A stretch of DNA of 64,000 bases, taken from positions 17,635 to 81,634 of the forward strand of contig NZ_JAEKFT010000023.1 of NCBI RefSeq assembly GCF_018524365.1, written 5' to 3'. The DNA comes from Denitromonas iodatirespirans. Lineage in GTDB: Bacteria > Pseudomonadota > Gammaproteobacteria > Burkholderiales > Rhodocyclaceae. Below are positions 1 to 8,703 of this stretch, piece after piece. Below the pieces are notes generated by a model. That model made no database searches. It saw nothing but the letters and a program-made list of their open reading frames with translations, and had not been told where the DNA came from. Each line of letters opens with the position of its first letter. Position 1 is the first letter of the stretch. The position numbers were made by a program, and so were the translations under genes.

Positions 1-161
1 TCACGGTTCCAGAATAGCGCTTCAACATCACGCGCGACTACGCGCGCGCGCTGGGGTGATAAACCGGCTTCACGCGCCATTTCACTATAAGTTGCACCGT
101 CAACAAAATGACGGCGGGCCGCGGACAGGCTTCCTATCGAGAAAGAAGAGTCGGCAGTCAT
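1..161 (-). CDS. TrfB/KorA-like transcriptional regulator, partial (runs off the left edge)
   Basis: The minus-strand frame opens with ATG at 159-161 and stays open for 53 codons to the window edge. The translation contains LSAARRHFVDGATYSEMARE followed by AGLSPQRARVVARDV. This matches the helix-turn-helix pattern of the TrfB-like protein at 8961-9368 (ARQLFVEGNAAKVVAYSNGVS, TQRVY). The TrfB/KorA family represses plasmid backbone promoters, so this is probably a DNA-binding regulator. It diverges from the toxin-antitoxin operon starting at 344, and the 311-326 palindrome lies between them. No strong ribosome binding site is visible, so the start is tentative, and the C-terminus lies outside the window. 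Confidence 0.6.
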   Translation of the reverse strand, partial: MTADSSFSIGSLSAARRHFVDGATYSEMAREAGLSPQRARVVARDVEALFWNR

Positions 162-272
162 GGACTCGAAGCCGGCAGGGGAGAGTCGTACTAATTTCAC
201 AGCGTTTATCCAATAACGATTGTGCGGCAGTATCGCATTTGTTGGGGTTGTATTACAACCCTATGGGTTGGC

Positions 273-301
273 TTGCCGTTCCTGCGATGCAGAGCTATAT
301 T
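273..301 (+). promoter_or_regulatory. Sigma70-type promoter of the antitoxin/zeta operon
   Basis: A -35 element TTGCCG (273-278) and a -10 element TATATT (296-301) are separated by exactly 17 bases. Transcription would start near 308, immediately before the 311-326 palindrome and 36 bases ahead of the antitoxin ATG. The placement fits a repressible promoter. The assignment rests on consensus matching only. Confidence 0.5.
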
Positions 302-310
302 GACGATATA

Positions 311-326
311 GTCCACATATGTGGAC
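311..326. promoter_or_regulatory. Perfect 16-bp palindromic operator
   Basis: GTCCACATATGTGGAC is a perfect inverted repeat with no spacer. It sits just downstream of the putative -10 box and upstream of the antitoxin gene. Ribbon-helix-helix antitoxins usually repress their own operon through such sites. The divergent TrfB-like regulator is an alternative ligand. Confidence 0.55.
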
Positions 327-343
327 AGTTTGGAGAAAACGTC

Positions 344-694
344 ATGAACGCCAAGACACAACCGGCCGGCCCGGAAATACGGTTGCGCCTGGACCCTGAA
401 ACGCATCAGCAGTTTACAGCGGTCGGAGAGTCCATCGGGATGACGGCAATGGACATGGTGCGTGTTTTTGTTCGCAGGGTAATCCTGGCGGAGGGACTCC
501 CCTTCGAAATGGCGAAAGGTCTGAAGGCAGCAAATGACGACCTGCCCGTCATCACAGAGAGCAAGATGCAAGTGCATGGCGCCTCAATTAACGCGATCGC
601 AGCGATTGCATCCCAAGCTGCCGCCGCGGCTGATCGGGAACATGTTCGAGAAGGGCGCTTGCCGGCCGCATCCCCCGCTGTGCCAACTCGATAG
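344..694 (+). CDS. RelB/DinJ-like ribbon-helix-helix antitoxin of the zeta module
   Basis: This 116-residue protein starts at ATG 344, preceded by GGAGAAAAC at good spacing. The open frame extends further upstream, but codon quality and the ribosome binding site favour this start. Residues of about 10-50 (IRLRLDPETHQQF, then GMTAMDMVRVFVRRVI and LPFEM) form the beta-helix-helix pattern of RelB/DinJ-type antitoxins. The gene lies 8 bases upstream of the zeta toxin, the usual order for neutralisation and autoregulation. The same pattern recurs in the antitoxin at 24776, so the two are paralogues. The C-terminal half, probably toxin-binding, is not recognisable. Confidence 0.65.
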   Translation: MNAKTQPAGPEIRLRLDPETHQQFTAVGESIGMTAMDMVRVFVRRVILAEGLPFEMAKGLKAANDDLPVITESKMQVHGASINAIAAIASQAAAAADREHVREGRLPAASPAVPTR

Positions 695-702
695 GCCAGC
701 CA

Positions 703-1578
703 GTGGCGAATTCACCCGAACTAGTCATGGTCGCAGGCCCAAATGGTTCCGGCAAAAGCACTCTGATCGCTGCGCTAAGGGCAAGCCCCGACATCGACCT
801 ACCCAAGCTATACATCAACGCCGACGACATATTGCGGGACGAAGGATTGAGCGATCCTGGTCAGGCGCAGCAGCAAGCCCAGTTTCGACGTGCAAAAGCA
901 CTTCAGGGCCGTGAAGATTTGATGTACGAAACCGTCATGTCCCATCCGAGCAAGATTGCCGAGCTGCAATTGGCCAAACAGGCTGGATATCGCATCATCG
1001 TTCACTTGGTTGCGACCAACGACCCGGACATTAATGTTGAGCGCGTTGGCGCCAGAGTCCATGCCGGTGGGCATGACGTTCCAGAAGATCGAATACGTGC
1101 GCGCTATGAGCGAACCTTGGCGCTCGCGCCGGCTGCGCTGGGCTACGCCAGCCAGGCGCTGATATTTGATAACACGGCACGCGGCGCGACAGCCAAAGGT
1201 TTGCAGCTTCAGGCGCAACTTGATGACGGTAGCATTGCACTGACGGTACCCACTGCGGCAGAATGGGTGCGAACCATTGTCGGACAGGTACAGGAACGGG
1301 CAACGGAGTTGGACCGTTTCGCGCGTGTCCAACGTCTCAATACAGGCATCGCGGATTTGAACGGAAGCACACGCGGACAGATCATTGCCATCGGCAAGCA
1401 CTATGCGTTGCAGTACGACGAGGCCACGGGCTCGGGTGTGCTGCACGACAAGAGCATTCTTGGCAACGCGGCTTTTTCGAATCTTCAAACCAGCCAACAC
1501 TACTCGATCACTTACGCGCAAGGGGTGGCCACTCCCGAACGACTACCAGGGAGAGAACCACCAGCTCACACCAGATGA
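703..1578 (+). CDS. Zeta toxin-family kinase
   Basis: The protein carries an intact Walker A motif, GPNGSGKST (residues 12-20), followed by INADD with Asp41 at the position of the catalytic aspartate, and YETVMS (Glu76) in the substrate region. Family members phosphorylate UDP-N-acetylglucosamine or related nucleotide sugars and block wall synthesis. The start may be GTG 703 or ATG 727; the later start leaves only two residues before the P-loop, so 703 is favoured. The C-terminal part beyond about residue 200 is longer than the kinase core and is not recognised. It follows its antitoxin directly and overlaps the next gene by ATGA, which suggests plasmid or ICE stabilisation coupled to transfer genes. 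Confidence 0.75.
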   Translation: MANSPELVMVAGPNGSGKSTLIAALRASPDIDLPKLYINADDILRDEGLSDPGQAQQQAQFRRAKALQGREDLMYETVMSHPSKIAELQLAKQAGYRIIVHLVATNDPDINVERVGARVHAGGHDVPEDRIRARYERTLALAPAALGYASQALIFDNTARGATAKGLQLQAQLDDGSIALTVPTAAEWVRTIVGQVQERATELDRFARVQRLNTGIADLNGSTRGQIIAIGKHYALQYDEATGSGVLHDKSILGNAAFSNLQTSQHYSITYAQGVATPERLPGREPPAHTR

Positions 1579-2432
1579 AAAGACTTGCCCTGATTGTCGC
1601 CACTGCCGCGCTGACTGCATGCAGTACGAACCCGCCGCCTCCAGCGCATAGCCAATCGGAACCGTCGTTGGCACCGTCGGCCAGTAGTCATCCGCGCGCG
1701 GATGACCCGGATGATTTCGCTCACTACAGCGTCCTCCACGCAAGACACACAGGGCTGGAGCAGGTCTTCGACGATGGTCAATCAGTGTTTTTGGTTTTCG
1801 ATGAAGACCAAGACACCCAGCAATACCGATACTTTGATCAAAACGGCCAGCCCGTAATTGTCAGAACCAGCGGCCGCTATGCCGTGGTGTCTGGCATCCA
1901 TCGCGGACTGCTAGTCAGGTCGGCCTCTCACTACAGCTACGCACAGCCTGCGTGGGTATTGGCGAATCAACAACCGCGAACTCCACGGAAACTCACGCCG
2001 ATCGAGGCGTCTGCACGCGCTGCGTCCCTGGTCGCAATAAATCGGCTTCCGTCATCTTCTCCACAAGCGTCAGAGGTCACGCGGAAAGCAGACGGCATGT
2101 CGGCGGCCCTCGTTCGCATCTACTTCCCAACCGGTGGCGCAACCATTCGCCTGTCAAGGCTCGCAAAAGCAGAGCTCGCAGAAAAGGCGATGAGCGCAGA
2201 AAGCATCGTTGTACGAGGGCGCACCGACGACACAGGCTCGTATGCGCAAAATAGCCGCATCGCAAAAGCGCGCGCCGTTGCTGTCTCAAGGATGGTTCAA
2301 CAGTTCGGTGTACCCGCAAGTCGCTTCAAAATCCTGTCATCGCCGATGAGCAACTACATTGCATCAAACGACACCGAAGAGGGCAGGGCGCTCAACAGAC
2401 GAGCGGAAATCGAGTTCTACCCCGGCTCATGA
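1575..2432 (+). CDS. OmpA-family outer-membrane lipoprotein
   Basis: ATG 1575 overlaps the toxin stop (ATGA), so translation is probably coupled. The N-terminus MKRLALIVATAALTAC is a lipoprotein signal with Cys16 as the lipidation site. It is followed by a Pro/Ser-rich linker. The last roughly 105 residues look like an OmpA peptidoglycan-binding domain: IYFPTGGATI, VRGRTDDTGSYAQN, and GRALNRRAEIEFYP. The likely role is to tether the outer membrane to peptidoglycan, perhaps supporting the transfer channel. The middle of the protein is unrecognised. Its place between zeta and TraX is conserved-operon-like but not itself diagnostic. Confidence 0.75.
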   Translation: MKRLALIVATAALTACSTNPPPPAHSQSEPSLAPSASSHPRADDPDDFAHYSVLHARHTGLEQVFDDGQSVFLVFDEDQDTQQYRYFDQNGQPVIVRTSGRYAVVSGIHRGLLVRSASHYSYAQPAWVLANQQPRTPRKLTPIEASARAASLVAINRLPSSSPQASEVTRKADGMSAALVRIYFPTGGATIRLSRLAKAELAEKAMSAESIVVRGRTDDTGSYAQNSRIAKARAVAVSRMVQQFGVPASRFKILSSPMSNYIASNDTEEGRALNRRAEIEFYPGS

Positions 2433-3136
2433 CCTCTTCCGTTGTTGCGGCCACTCCCGCATCCTGGACAGTCAAAAGCGGCACGCTTGAGGTTTTGAAG
2501 TGGATTGGCGTGGTGTCGATGTTGGCCGACCACGTAAATTACGCATTCGACATTCAATCGATCGCCGCACTGAGCTTCGGTAGACTCGCTTTTCCGCTGT
2601 TTGCGTTCGTCTTTGCCTACAACCTGGCCGCCGGTGATTCGTCCCGCATGCGCCGGGGTATGCGCCGGATGATGATCGCCGGCGTTCTCTCACAACTCCC
2701 TTACTATCTGATCTTTCACGATCCGCTACGCCTCAACATCTTCTTCACCTTTCTGCTGGCCGCGATGATCATTCAGGTCAATCCCAGCAAAGGAACGAAA
2801 GAGCGAGTCACCGCCGTCGGTCTGTGGCTTTTTGGTGGATTTTTCGTCGACTACTATCATCCAGGCGTGGCCGCCGTGCTGGCCATGTACTACGCCCTAC
2901 AACCACATCGAGCGCACCTTGAGTGTGTATCTGCGATGTCATCGGCATTCTTCGTGTTGAGCGGATTCTTGATCAATCTCGTCGGCTGGCCAGGAATAGC
3001 CGTCTTGCTTGCATGGCCATGCATTATCGTAACGAGAGCAATCGAACCAAGCTTGGCGAGATCCCCGCGAGCCTTTTACGTGATCTATCCGGTGCACCTG
3101 GCGCTGATCGCCACCACCGCAACCTATCTGAAATAA
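2429..3136 (+). CDS. traX: TraX family membrane acyltransferase
   Basis: This 235-residue polytopic membrane protein starts by ATGA overlap with the lipoprotein gene. It contains the TraX pattern: LKWIGVVSMLADHVNY near residue 25, then FGRLAFPLFAFVFAYNLA, and a C-terminal FYVIYPVHLALIA. In F plasmid, TraX N-acetylates pilin, so the likely substrate here is the VirB2-like pilin encoded at 10919. Six to eight membrane segments can be read by eye. It lies about 8 kb from the main transfer operon, which suggests a split transfer region. Confidence 0.85.
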   Translation: MTSSVVAATPASWTVKSGTLEVLKWIGVVSMLADHVNYAFDIQSIAALSFGRLAFPLFAFVFAYNLAAGDSSRMRRGMRRMMIAGVLSQLPYYLIFHDPLRLNIFFTFLLAAMIIQVNPSKGTKERVTAVGLWLFGGFFVDYYHPGVAAVLAMYYALQPHRAHLECVSAMSSAFFVLSGFLINLVGWPGIAVLLAWPCIIVTRAIEPSLARSPRAFYVIYPVHLALIATTATYLK

Positions 3137-3327
3137 TGCTAAATCGCAGAAAGCGAATGCGATTTTTCGGTAAGGAACGAGACGTGTATCAACAGACAAG
3201 ATACCGCCGCTGCGGCTCCACTTCAGAACGCGACCGCCCCGGCAACGTGACTACCGAGCTTTCGCAGCTCATCCGCGCCAACGTGAGCGAACTAGTCGTC
3301 CATCAGGACGTGGAACAGGGAGTGTAA
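3136..3327 (+). CDS. Small basic protein, unknown
   Basis: A 63-codon frame begins with ATG 3136, which shares one base with the TraX stop (TAATG), and ends three bases before the next start. An internal ATG at 3157 would give a 56-residue product. The N-terminus is Arg/Lys-rich (MLNRRKRMRFFGKERD) and the C-terminus is acidic. No family is recognised. Tight packing inside the operon is the main support. Confidence 0.4.
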   Translation: MLNRRKRMRFFGKERDVYQQTRYRRCGSTSERDRPGNVTTELSQLIRANVSELVVHQDVEQGV

Positions 3328-3329
3328 GA

Positions 3330-3758
3330 ATGCCCTCAATTGACAAGCACTGGCTCGTCGGCAAAGCATTTGCTCGCTCACTCCAGCGCGCAATCGACCG
3401 GAATACCATGATCGACCTGCTGGGCATTGTTGAGTATGACGCTCAACGAATGGCACATCTCGAAGATGCAGGTTTCCAAGACACCATGCCCGCTGTCGAA
3501 TGCCTGTTCGATTACGTGCTGGATGCTCTTGATGTACCGCCACACGGAACAGACTTTGATCGCGAGCCCTTCGAGGCACTGTTCTACGATGACTATCTTC
3601 TCGAGAACAGATTTCCGTCGCTTGATGCTGTTATCGACGGATTGATTGAGCTTCGAGACGCCCATGGCGTCCGCGCCAGGGCGCACGCAGGGCGCAGTGC
3701 GACCACCTCATACCTGAAAGTCGTTGCAAAGCGCGATAACAATGGAGCCGAGTCATGA
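3330..3758 (+). CDS. Conserved-looking hypothetical protein
   Basis: This 142-residue soluble protein starts at ATG 3330 behind a GGGAGTGTAAGA sequence. It is acidic in the middle, with YVLDALDVPPHGTDFDREPF and a run of Asp/Tyr around residues 85-95, and basic at the end. It has no signal peptide or membrane segment. It overlaps the next gene by ATGA, so it belongs to the same operon as zeta, the lipoprotein and TraX. Function unknown. Confidence 0.6.
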   Translation: MPSIDKHWLVGKAFARSLQRAIDRNTMIDLLGIVEYDAQRMAHLEDAGFQDTMPAVECLFDYVLDALDVPPHGTDFDREPFEALFYDDYLLENRFPSLDAVIDGLIELRDAHGVRARAHAGRSATTSYLKVVAKRDNNGAES

Positions 3759-4285
3759 ACGAACTTGAGCACATGGTAGGCAAGGCCCAGCAAGCAGCTC
3801 GGGGCGGTTTCGGCGGGTTGTCGACCGGAGAGAAGCTTGCCGCCGCGTTGATCCTCAATCGTCCGGACTGGCTGGAAGAAATGAACTACACCATTGCCGA
3901 AGCGATCGATCGCATCGGTCCAGAATGGCTGTCTCTGCTGCCCGCGGCTGCGCGAACCGTTGCCGAGTCAACAGAAGTCATCAGTAAGGTCGCACAGGGA
4001 GCAAAGAGCGAGGAGGTCCTCGCCAGATACACGAGCGAGGACAAGATTGACGTAGGCTCCGAGCTGGTGACCTATGGTGAAACGCCCGGGTACCGAGATG
4101 TTTCACTCACGTTTGACATTTGGCGCCTAGGCGCAATGACGAAGCATCGCATTTGCTTGCGCCTTTCGCCTACCGATGGAGAAACGGTGAGTCAACACAT
4201 TCTAGAGGTCCATCGACACGCGTGGAAACGAGGGACACCTCTCGACATGAAGCCGGGCGAAATACGACCTGCTTGGATCGCTTAG
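3755..4285 (+). CDS. Hypothetical protein at the operon end
   Basis: This 176-residue protein begins by ATGA overlap at 3755. The first half is helical (ALILNRPDWLEEMNYTIAEA). The second half looks like beta-strands (DVSLTFDIWRLGAMTKHRI). There is no signal peptide and no recognised domain. It is the last gene of the seven-gene left operon; a 477-base gap follows. Confidence 0.6.
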   Translation: MNELEHMVGKAQQAARGGFGGLSTGEKLAAALILNRPDWLEEMNYTIAEAIDRIGPEWLSLLPAAARTVAESTEVISKVAQGAKSEEVLARYTSEDKIDVGSELVTYGETPGYRDVSLTFDIWRLGAMTKHRICLRLSPTDGETVSQHILEVHRHAWKRGTPLDMKPGEIRPAWIA

Positions 4286-4762
4286 CTGCGTTCTCTCTGC
4301 AGGTTGCTCATTCGTGACGTACCCATCAAATTGGAGGTACCAACCCAACAAATCATCCGAGGTTCCAGAATTAAAACTCATAAAATCGCCAGATTGACGG
4401 TCTATAGTCGAGCGCTTCTTGTGAGATGCGTTGTCAAACATGGTCTGCGCGAGGAAGAAGCAGCGCAGGCTGCGGAGGTCATCACCCTCACGGCTTACAA
4501 GGGCTCAAGCGCTGCGGAGAAGGGGTTAAAAAGGCAGTTATTTTGACCGGCGGCCAGCTGACAAAGCACATATGCCATTCCCGCCGACTGACCATCGAAA
4601 AGTCATTGCCCGCAGAGGACAATCTCGAGCAACCGGATTAAACCGTAGTCAGACGCAAAACAGTCGCTCGCGAACAACCCGAATGCGCATATTCTCAACC
4701 TTCCCGCATTTTTATAGCTTCATAAGGCATCATTGTGTCTTTTGCGGACCGCCGAGCACATC
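4286..4762. other. Intergenic stretch without a recognised gene
   Basis: Short open frames occur here, but none has a convincing start, ribosome binding site or family signature. The last 100 bases are AT-rich (CATTTTTATAGCTTCATAAGG near 4710-4730) and probably hold the promoter of the restriction-modification gene. Confidence 0.4.
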
Positions 4763-7585
4763 ATGCCGTTGAGTTGGAACGAAATCCGAAGCCGGGCACT
4801 GGCCTTCTCAAGAGAATGGGCTGACGAGAGCTCCGAAAACGCCGAGGCGAAGAGCTTTTGGGACGCCTTCTTCACTGTCTTTGGCCTCACTAGGCGTCGC
4901 GTCGCATCTTTTGAAACGCCGGTCAAGAAAGGCGATGGCAAAGGCGGATTCATCGACCTGCTGTGGCGCGGAGTGCTTCTCGTAGAGCACAAATCTCGCG
5001 GCAAGGACCTCGACAAAGCGATTCACCAAGCGTTCGAATACTTCCCCGGCCTCAAAGAGCGAGACCTGCCCCGCTTCGTCCTTGTCTCCGACTTCGCACA
5101 CTTTCGCCTATACGACCTCGACGAGAACGCTCAGCATGATTTCGAGCTTGCTGACCTACACAAAAACATCAAACTGTTCGGCTTTGTCGCCGGCTACCAG
5201 TCGCGGTCTTTCGGGCAGGAAGATCCCGTCAACATCCAAGCTGCCGAAAGACTCGGCAAGCTCCATGATTTGCTGAAAGAAAGCGGCTACGACGGACATC
5301 CACTCGAGGTCCTCCTAGTTCGTCTTCTTTTTTGTGTCTTCGCTGAAGATACCGCCATCTTTGAGCGCCGCCAGTTCACAGAGTACGTCGAGCAGCGCAC
5401 GAGCGAAGATGGCACGGACCTAGGGCCACACCTCGCACAGTTATTCCAGGTACTCGATACACCTCACCATAAGCGGCAAAAGACGCTTGATGAACAGCTG
5501 ACCGGTTTCCCCTACGTTAACGGGAAACTGTTCAGAGAAATGCTTCCGCTCGCGAACTTCAATAGGGCCATGCGGGAAATGCTGCTGGACTGCGGTTCAC
5601 TCGACTGGAGTCGCATCTCCCCCGCAGTCTTCGGCTCCCTGTTCCAAAGCATCATGGACGCCGCCGCGAGGCGGAATCTCGGTGCTCACTACACTACCGA
5701 GACCAACATTCTTAAGGCATTGGGACCGCTGTTTCTCGATGAACTACGGGCGGAATTTGAACGTGTGAAATTCAAGCCGAAGGCGCTACCAGATTTTCAC
5801 AAGCGCTTAGTCGGGATTCATGTCCTCGACCCTGCCTGTGGCTGCGGCAACTTCCTTGTTATCGCGTATCGCGAGCTCCGCCTGCTCGAGCTAGACATCC
5901 TACGTGCCCTAGAACTGATCAAAAAGACGCAGCACCTCGAGTTTGACCTTGGGAACCTTGTACAGGTCGGAGTCGAGCAGTTCTATGGCATCGAAATCGA
6001 AGATTTTCCGGCTCAGATTGCACAAGTTGCGATGTGGCTGACCGACCACCAAATGAACATGCGAGTGTCCGAGGAGTTTGGCCAATACTTTGTCCGGCTG
6101 CCGCTAACGCAAGCACCAAACATCGTACACAAAAATGCGCTAACGCTCGACTGGGCATCTGTCGTCCCTCCGAAGACCCTCAGCTATATCGTCGGCAACC
6201 CCCCATTTGGGGGTAAGCATTACCAAAACAGACAACAAAAGGCTGAACTCCGAACGGTCTTCACCGGAGTCAGGAACGCCTCCGACTTAGACTTCGTAGC
6301 GGCTTGGTTCCGCAAGGCGACCGATTTCATGGCGCAAAATGAGGCGATACGGACAGCCTTTGTCTCGACGAACTCCATCACGCAAGGTGAGCAGGTGGGT
6401 ATTCTGTGGCCGGACCTCATAAGCCGCGGCGTCAAAATTCACTTCGCCCATCGCACGTTCCAATGGTCGTCAGAAGCCCGCGGCAGAGCGACCGTACATT
6501 GCGTCATAATCGGTTTCGCACTGCACGACAACGCCAACAAGGTCATCTTCGACTATGAGACGCCGCAGGGAGAACCACACGCGGTTCGTGCAAGCAACAT
6601 CAACCCCTACTTGGCTGATGCACCGAATGTAATCGCTAGGAAGCGGCAACAGCCTTTCCTTGGCGTTCCGACAATGCGCTGCGGCAACAAACCTACAGAT
6701 GGAGGTCACCTGCTGCTGACGACGGCCGAGAAGGAACAACTGCTGCGTGATGAACCGGCTGCTGCACCATGGATTCGCCGGTTTGTAGGGGCGGCTGAAT
6801 TCATCAACGGAATTGATCGCTGGTGCCTCTGGCTTGACGGCATTGATCCGAGAACACTACGAGCCATGCCGAAAGTCTTGGAACGTGTCGAAGCGGTCCG
6901 GAGATACAGAAGCCAGAGCAGCGCGGAGCCTACGCGAAAGATGGCTGACATCCCGACACGGTTCTTCTTCCGGTCCCAGCCGACTACCCGCTATATCCTG
7001 ATGCCTGAGGTGTCGTCAGAACGGCGGCGATATGTTCCGGTGGGGGTTATGGGCCCAGAGATTATTTCGAGCAACAAAAACTACCTCGTCGCCGAGCCTA
7101 GTTTGTATTTATTTGGCCTCTTGCAGTCGGCAATGCATATGGCTTGGCTTGGCGCTGTTGGTGGTCGACTAGAGAGTCGTTTTCAATACTCAGCATCCCT
7201 TGTCTACAACACTTTCCCTTGGCCCACCCCAACGGCAAACCAGAAGGGAGCTATCGAGGCTGCAGCGCAAGGCATCCTCAATGCTCGAGCGAAGTTCCCA
7301 GCATCGACCCTTGGGGACCTCTACGATCCCCTGGCAATGCCGGCGGAACTCCTCAAGGCACATAAGGCGCTAGACAAGGCAGTCGACTCTGCCTACGAGA
7401 AATCGAGGTTTTCCTCGGAGGCGGAGCGGGTTGCCTTCCTGTTCCGAATGTATGAGCAATTGGAAGCGCCAATTGCGGCTCCTCAGCCGACCAGAACGAC
7501 GCGGCGCGTGCGTAAGGCCGACGCTACCAGCGTCGTCTCGACGGACCAGGCTGAGTCGTCAGGCCTACAGGCTGACGGCGAATAG
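4763..7585 (+). CDS. Single-chain MmeI-like (type IIL) restriction endonuclease/methyltransferase
   Basis: At 940 residues the length is close to MmeI (about 920). The N-terminal nuclease shows D65, E75 and K77 in FIDLLWRGVLLVEHKSRG, the PD-(D/E)XK pattern. A helical linker follows. The methyltransferase has motif I LDPACGCGNF near residue 356 and motif IV NPPF near residue 478, typical of N6-adenine methylation. The C-terminal third would hold the target-recognition domain. Such enzymes cut DNA and methylate one strand with one polypeptide, so no separate partner is needed. The start was set at ATG 4763; a TTG at 4733 would add ten residues. All catalytic residues appear intact. Confidence 0.88.
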   Translation: MPLSWNEIRSRALAFSREWADESSENAEAKSFWDAFFTVFGLTRRRVASFETPVKKGDGKGGFIDLLWRGVLLVEHKSRGKDLDKAIHQAFEYFPGLKERDLPRFVLVSDFAHFRLYDLDENAQHDFELADLHKNIKLFGFVAGYQSRSFGQEDPVNIQAAERLGKLHDLLKESGYDGHPLEVLLVRLLFCVFAEDTAIFERRQFTEYVEQRTSEDGTDLGPHLAQLFQVLDTPHHKRQKTLDEQLTGFPYVNGKLFREMLPLANFNRAMREMLLDCGSLDWSRISPAVFGSLFQSIMDAAARRNLGAHYTTETNILKALGPLFLDELRAEFERVKFKPKALPDFHKRLVGIHVLDPACGCGNFLVIAYRELRLLELDILRALELIKKTQHLEFDLGNLVQVGVEQFYGIEIEDFPAQIAQVAMWLTDHQMNMRVSEEFGQYFVRLPLTQAPNIVHKNALTLDWASVVPPKTLSYIVGNPPFGGKHYQNRQQKAELRTVFTGVRNASDLDFVAAWFRKATDFMAQNEAIRTAFVSTNSITQGEQVGILWPDLISRGVKIHFAHRTFQWSSEARGRATVHCVIIGFALHDNANKVIFDYETPQGEPHAVRASNINPYLADAPNVIARKRQQPFLGVPTMRCGNKPTDGGHLLLTTAEKEQLLRDEPAAAPWIRRFVGAAEFINGIDRWCLWLDGIDPRTLRAMPKVLERVEAVRRYRSQSSAEPTRKMADIPTRFFFRSQPTTRYILMPEVSSERRRYVPVGVMGPEIISSNKNYLVAEPSLYLFGLLQSAMHMAWLGAVGGRLESRFQYSASLVYNTFPWPTPTANQKGAIEAAAQGILNARAKFPASTLGDLYDPLAMPAELLKAHKALDKAVDSAYEKSRFSSEAERVAFLFRMYEQLEAPIAAPQPTRTTRRVRKADATSVVSTDQAESSGLQADGE

Positions 7586-7890
7586 CCTTCGCCCAGCCTA
7601 GCGCCGCGAATTGCATGCACTCGTACCCGTTGTCACTTCGTGCTGTTACATTCGAGGCCGCTCGTGCCAACGTATCTTAATGGCCGGACGCGAGCTACTC
7701 ATTTAGCACTAGCACTTCGCCCGGATTGACAGAAATTCATGCGTAGGCCGTCCCGTTGGTTCCCGAGTGGTACGGCTAAAGGGGACAGGTCACAGGCAGA
7801 ATGCGGGTAAGTGATGACCAGCTTATCGCCGTCTGGCGCCAGATTCATTATTGAGAGTCAAGTGGTTTGAATGCGCTCGGCGTGATTGGA
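7586..7890. other. Intergenic stretch between converging genes
   Basis: This 305-base region separates the restriction-modification gene from the HNH gene on the opposite strand. No open frame with family support and no clear terminator hairpin was seen. Confidence 0.4.
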
Positions 7891-8703
7891 CTATCCGCGA
7901 AACACATTGCGGCGATGGTAATCGAGAAAAGCCTCGTGCTCCGGCCTCAACAGCTTCCGGTTGACGCGCATCCTGGCGTTTATGTGTAGCTGGTAAGCGG
8001 AGGTTCCCACGATTGCTTTCGACAGCATAATCTTACCCAGAGCGTCGAAAGTAATAAGGCCGGTATCGAACACAGCATCCAAGTTCGGCGACAAAAGCAG
8101 GCCATTGAACACGTCCAATCGCTCCGCGTTGCTCGACACGCGCCAAGGCTTAATATGAGAGGCCTTGAGTACGGGGGCACACACTGCTCCAGTAACCGCA
8201 CAAGCCTTCCAATAGACCAACAATCTCGCCCGGAACTCTCCTTGTCCAACGCGGCTTTGCACGATGGCTTGGCGCATGGTCTCTGGAACCGCCTCCAGCG
8301 CCTGTAGTTCGGCCAGGACATCGCCAACCGGGTCATCGATCAACACATTGGGCGGCGCACCGATCTCATCCATCTCGTCCGTCACGACGAACCAACTGTC
8401 GTAGCCGTTGCGCCCATGCAGCTCGTCGGCAAGAAGATCCTTCATGCCCAAATCCTCGAGAGCTCCGGTGACATGGATGTAGGCCCCCATCCCCACCGAA
8501 GAGATCACACGGTAGATCGTGTTGTCGAAATTCTCCACAGCGATGTGCATCGCATTGCCCCCGCCGTCGATATCGCAGTCGGACAACGCCGCGGTGATTG
8601 CGGCGTCAAACGGAGGAATGTTTGCGCCTAGGATGTAGTGTGATTCGAGCATCGTGTTATCAAGATACTTGCCTAGTGAAAGTTTGGCGGCAGATGCCAA
8701 CAA
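7891..8703 (-). CDS. HNH endonuclease-domain protein
   Basis: The C-terminal half carries the HNH_2-type pattern: WKACAVTG, then LKASHIKPWRVSSNAERLD, then GLLLSPNLDAVFDTGLI. The His of ASHIKPW and the Asn/Asp of SPNLDAVFD are the expected metal and catalytic positions. The family includes restriction-like nucleases. The N-terminal 130 residues are not recognised and may recognise DNA. The longest frame starts at TTG 8703; ATG at 8652 is an alternative and removes 17 residues. It faces the MmeI-like gene tail to tail, so the two may form one defence locus, though no functional link is shown. Confidence 0.75.
   Translation of the reverse strand: MLASAAKLSLGKYLDNTMLESHYILGANIPPFDAAITAALSDCDIDGGGNAMHIAVENFDNTIYRVISSVGMGAYIHVTGALEDLGMKDLLADELHGRNGYDSWFVVTDEMDEIGAPPNVLIDDPVGDVLAELQALEAVPETMRQAIVQSRVGQGEFRARLLVYWKACAVTGAVCAPVLKASHIKPWRVSSNAERLDVFNGLLLSPNLDAVFDTGLITFDALGKIMLSKAIVGTSAYQLHINARMRVNRKLLRPEHEAFLDYHRRNVFRG

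Noticed and set aside
4304..4546. 80-codon frame in the gap before the MmeI-like gene
   Set aside because: No convincing start or family; kept as non-coding, although the last 40 residues look mildly protein-like.
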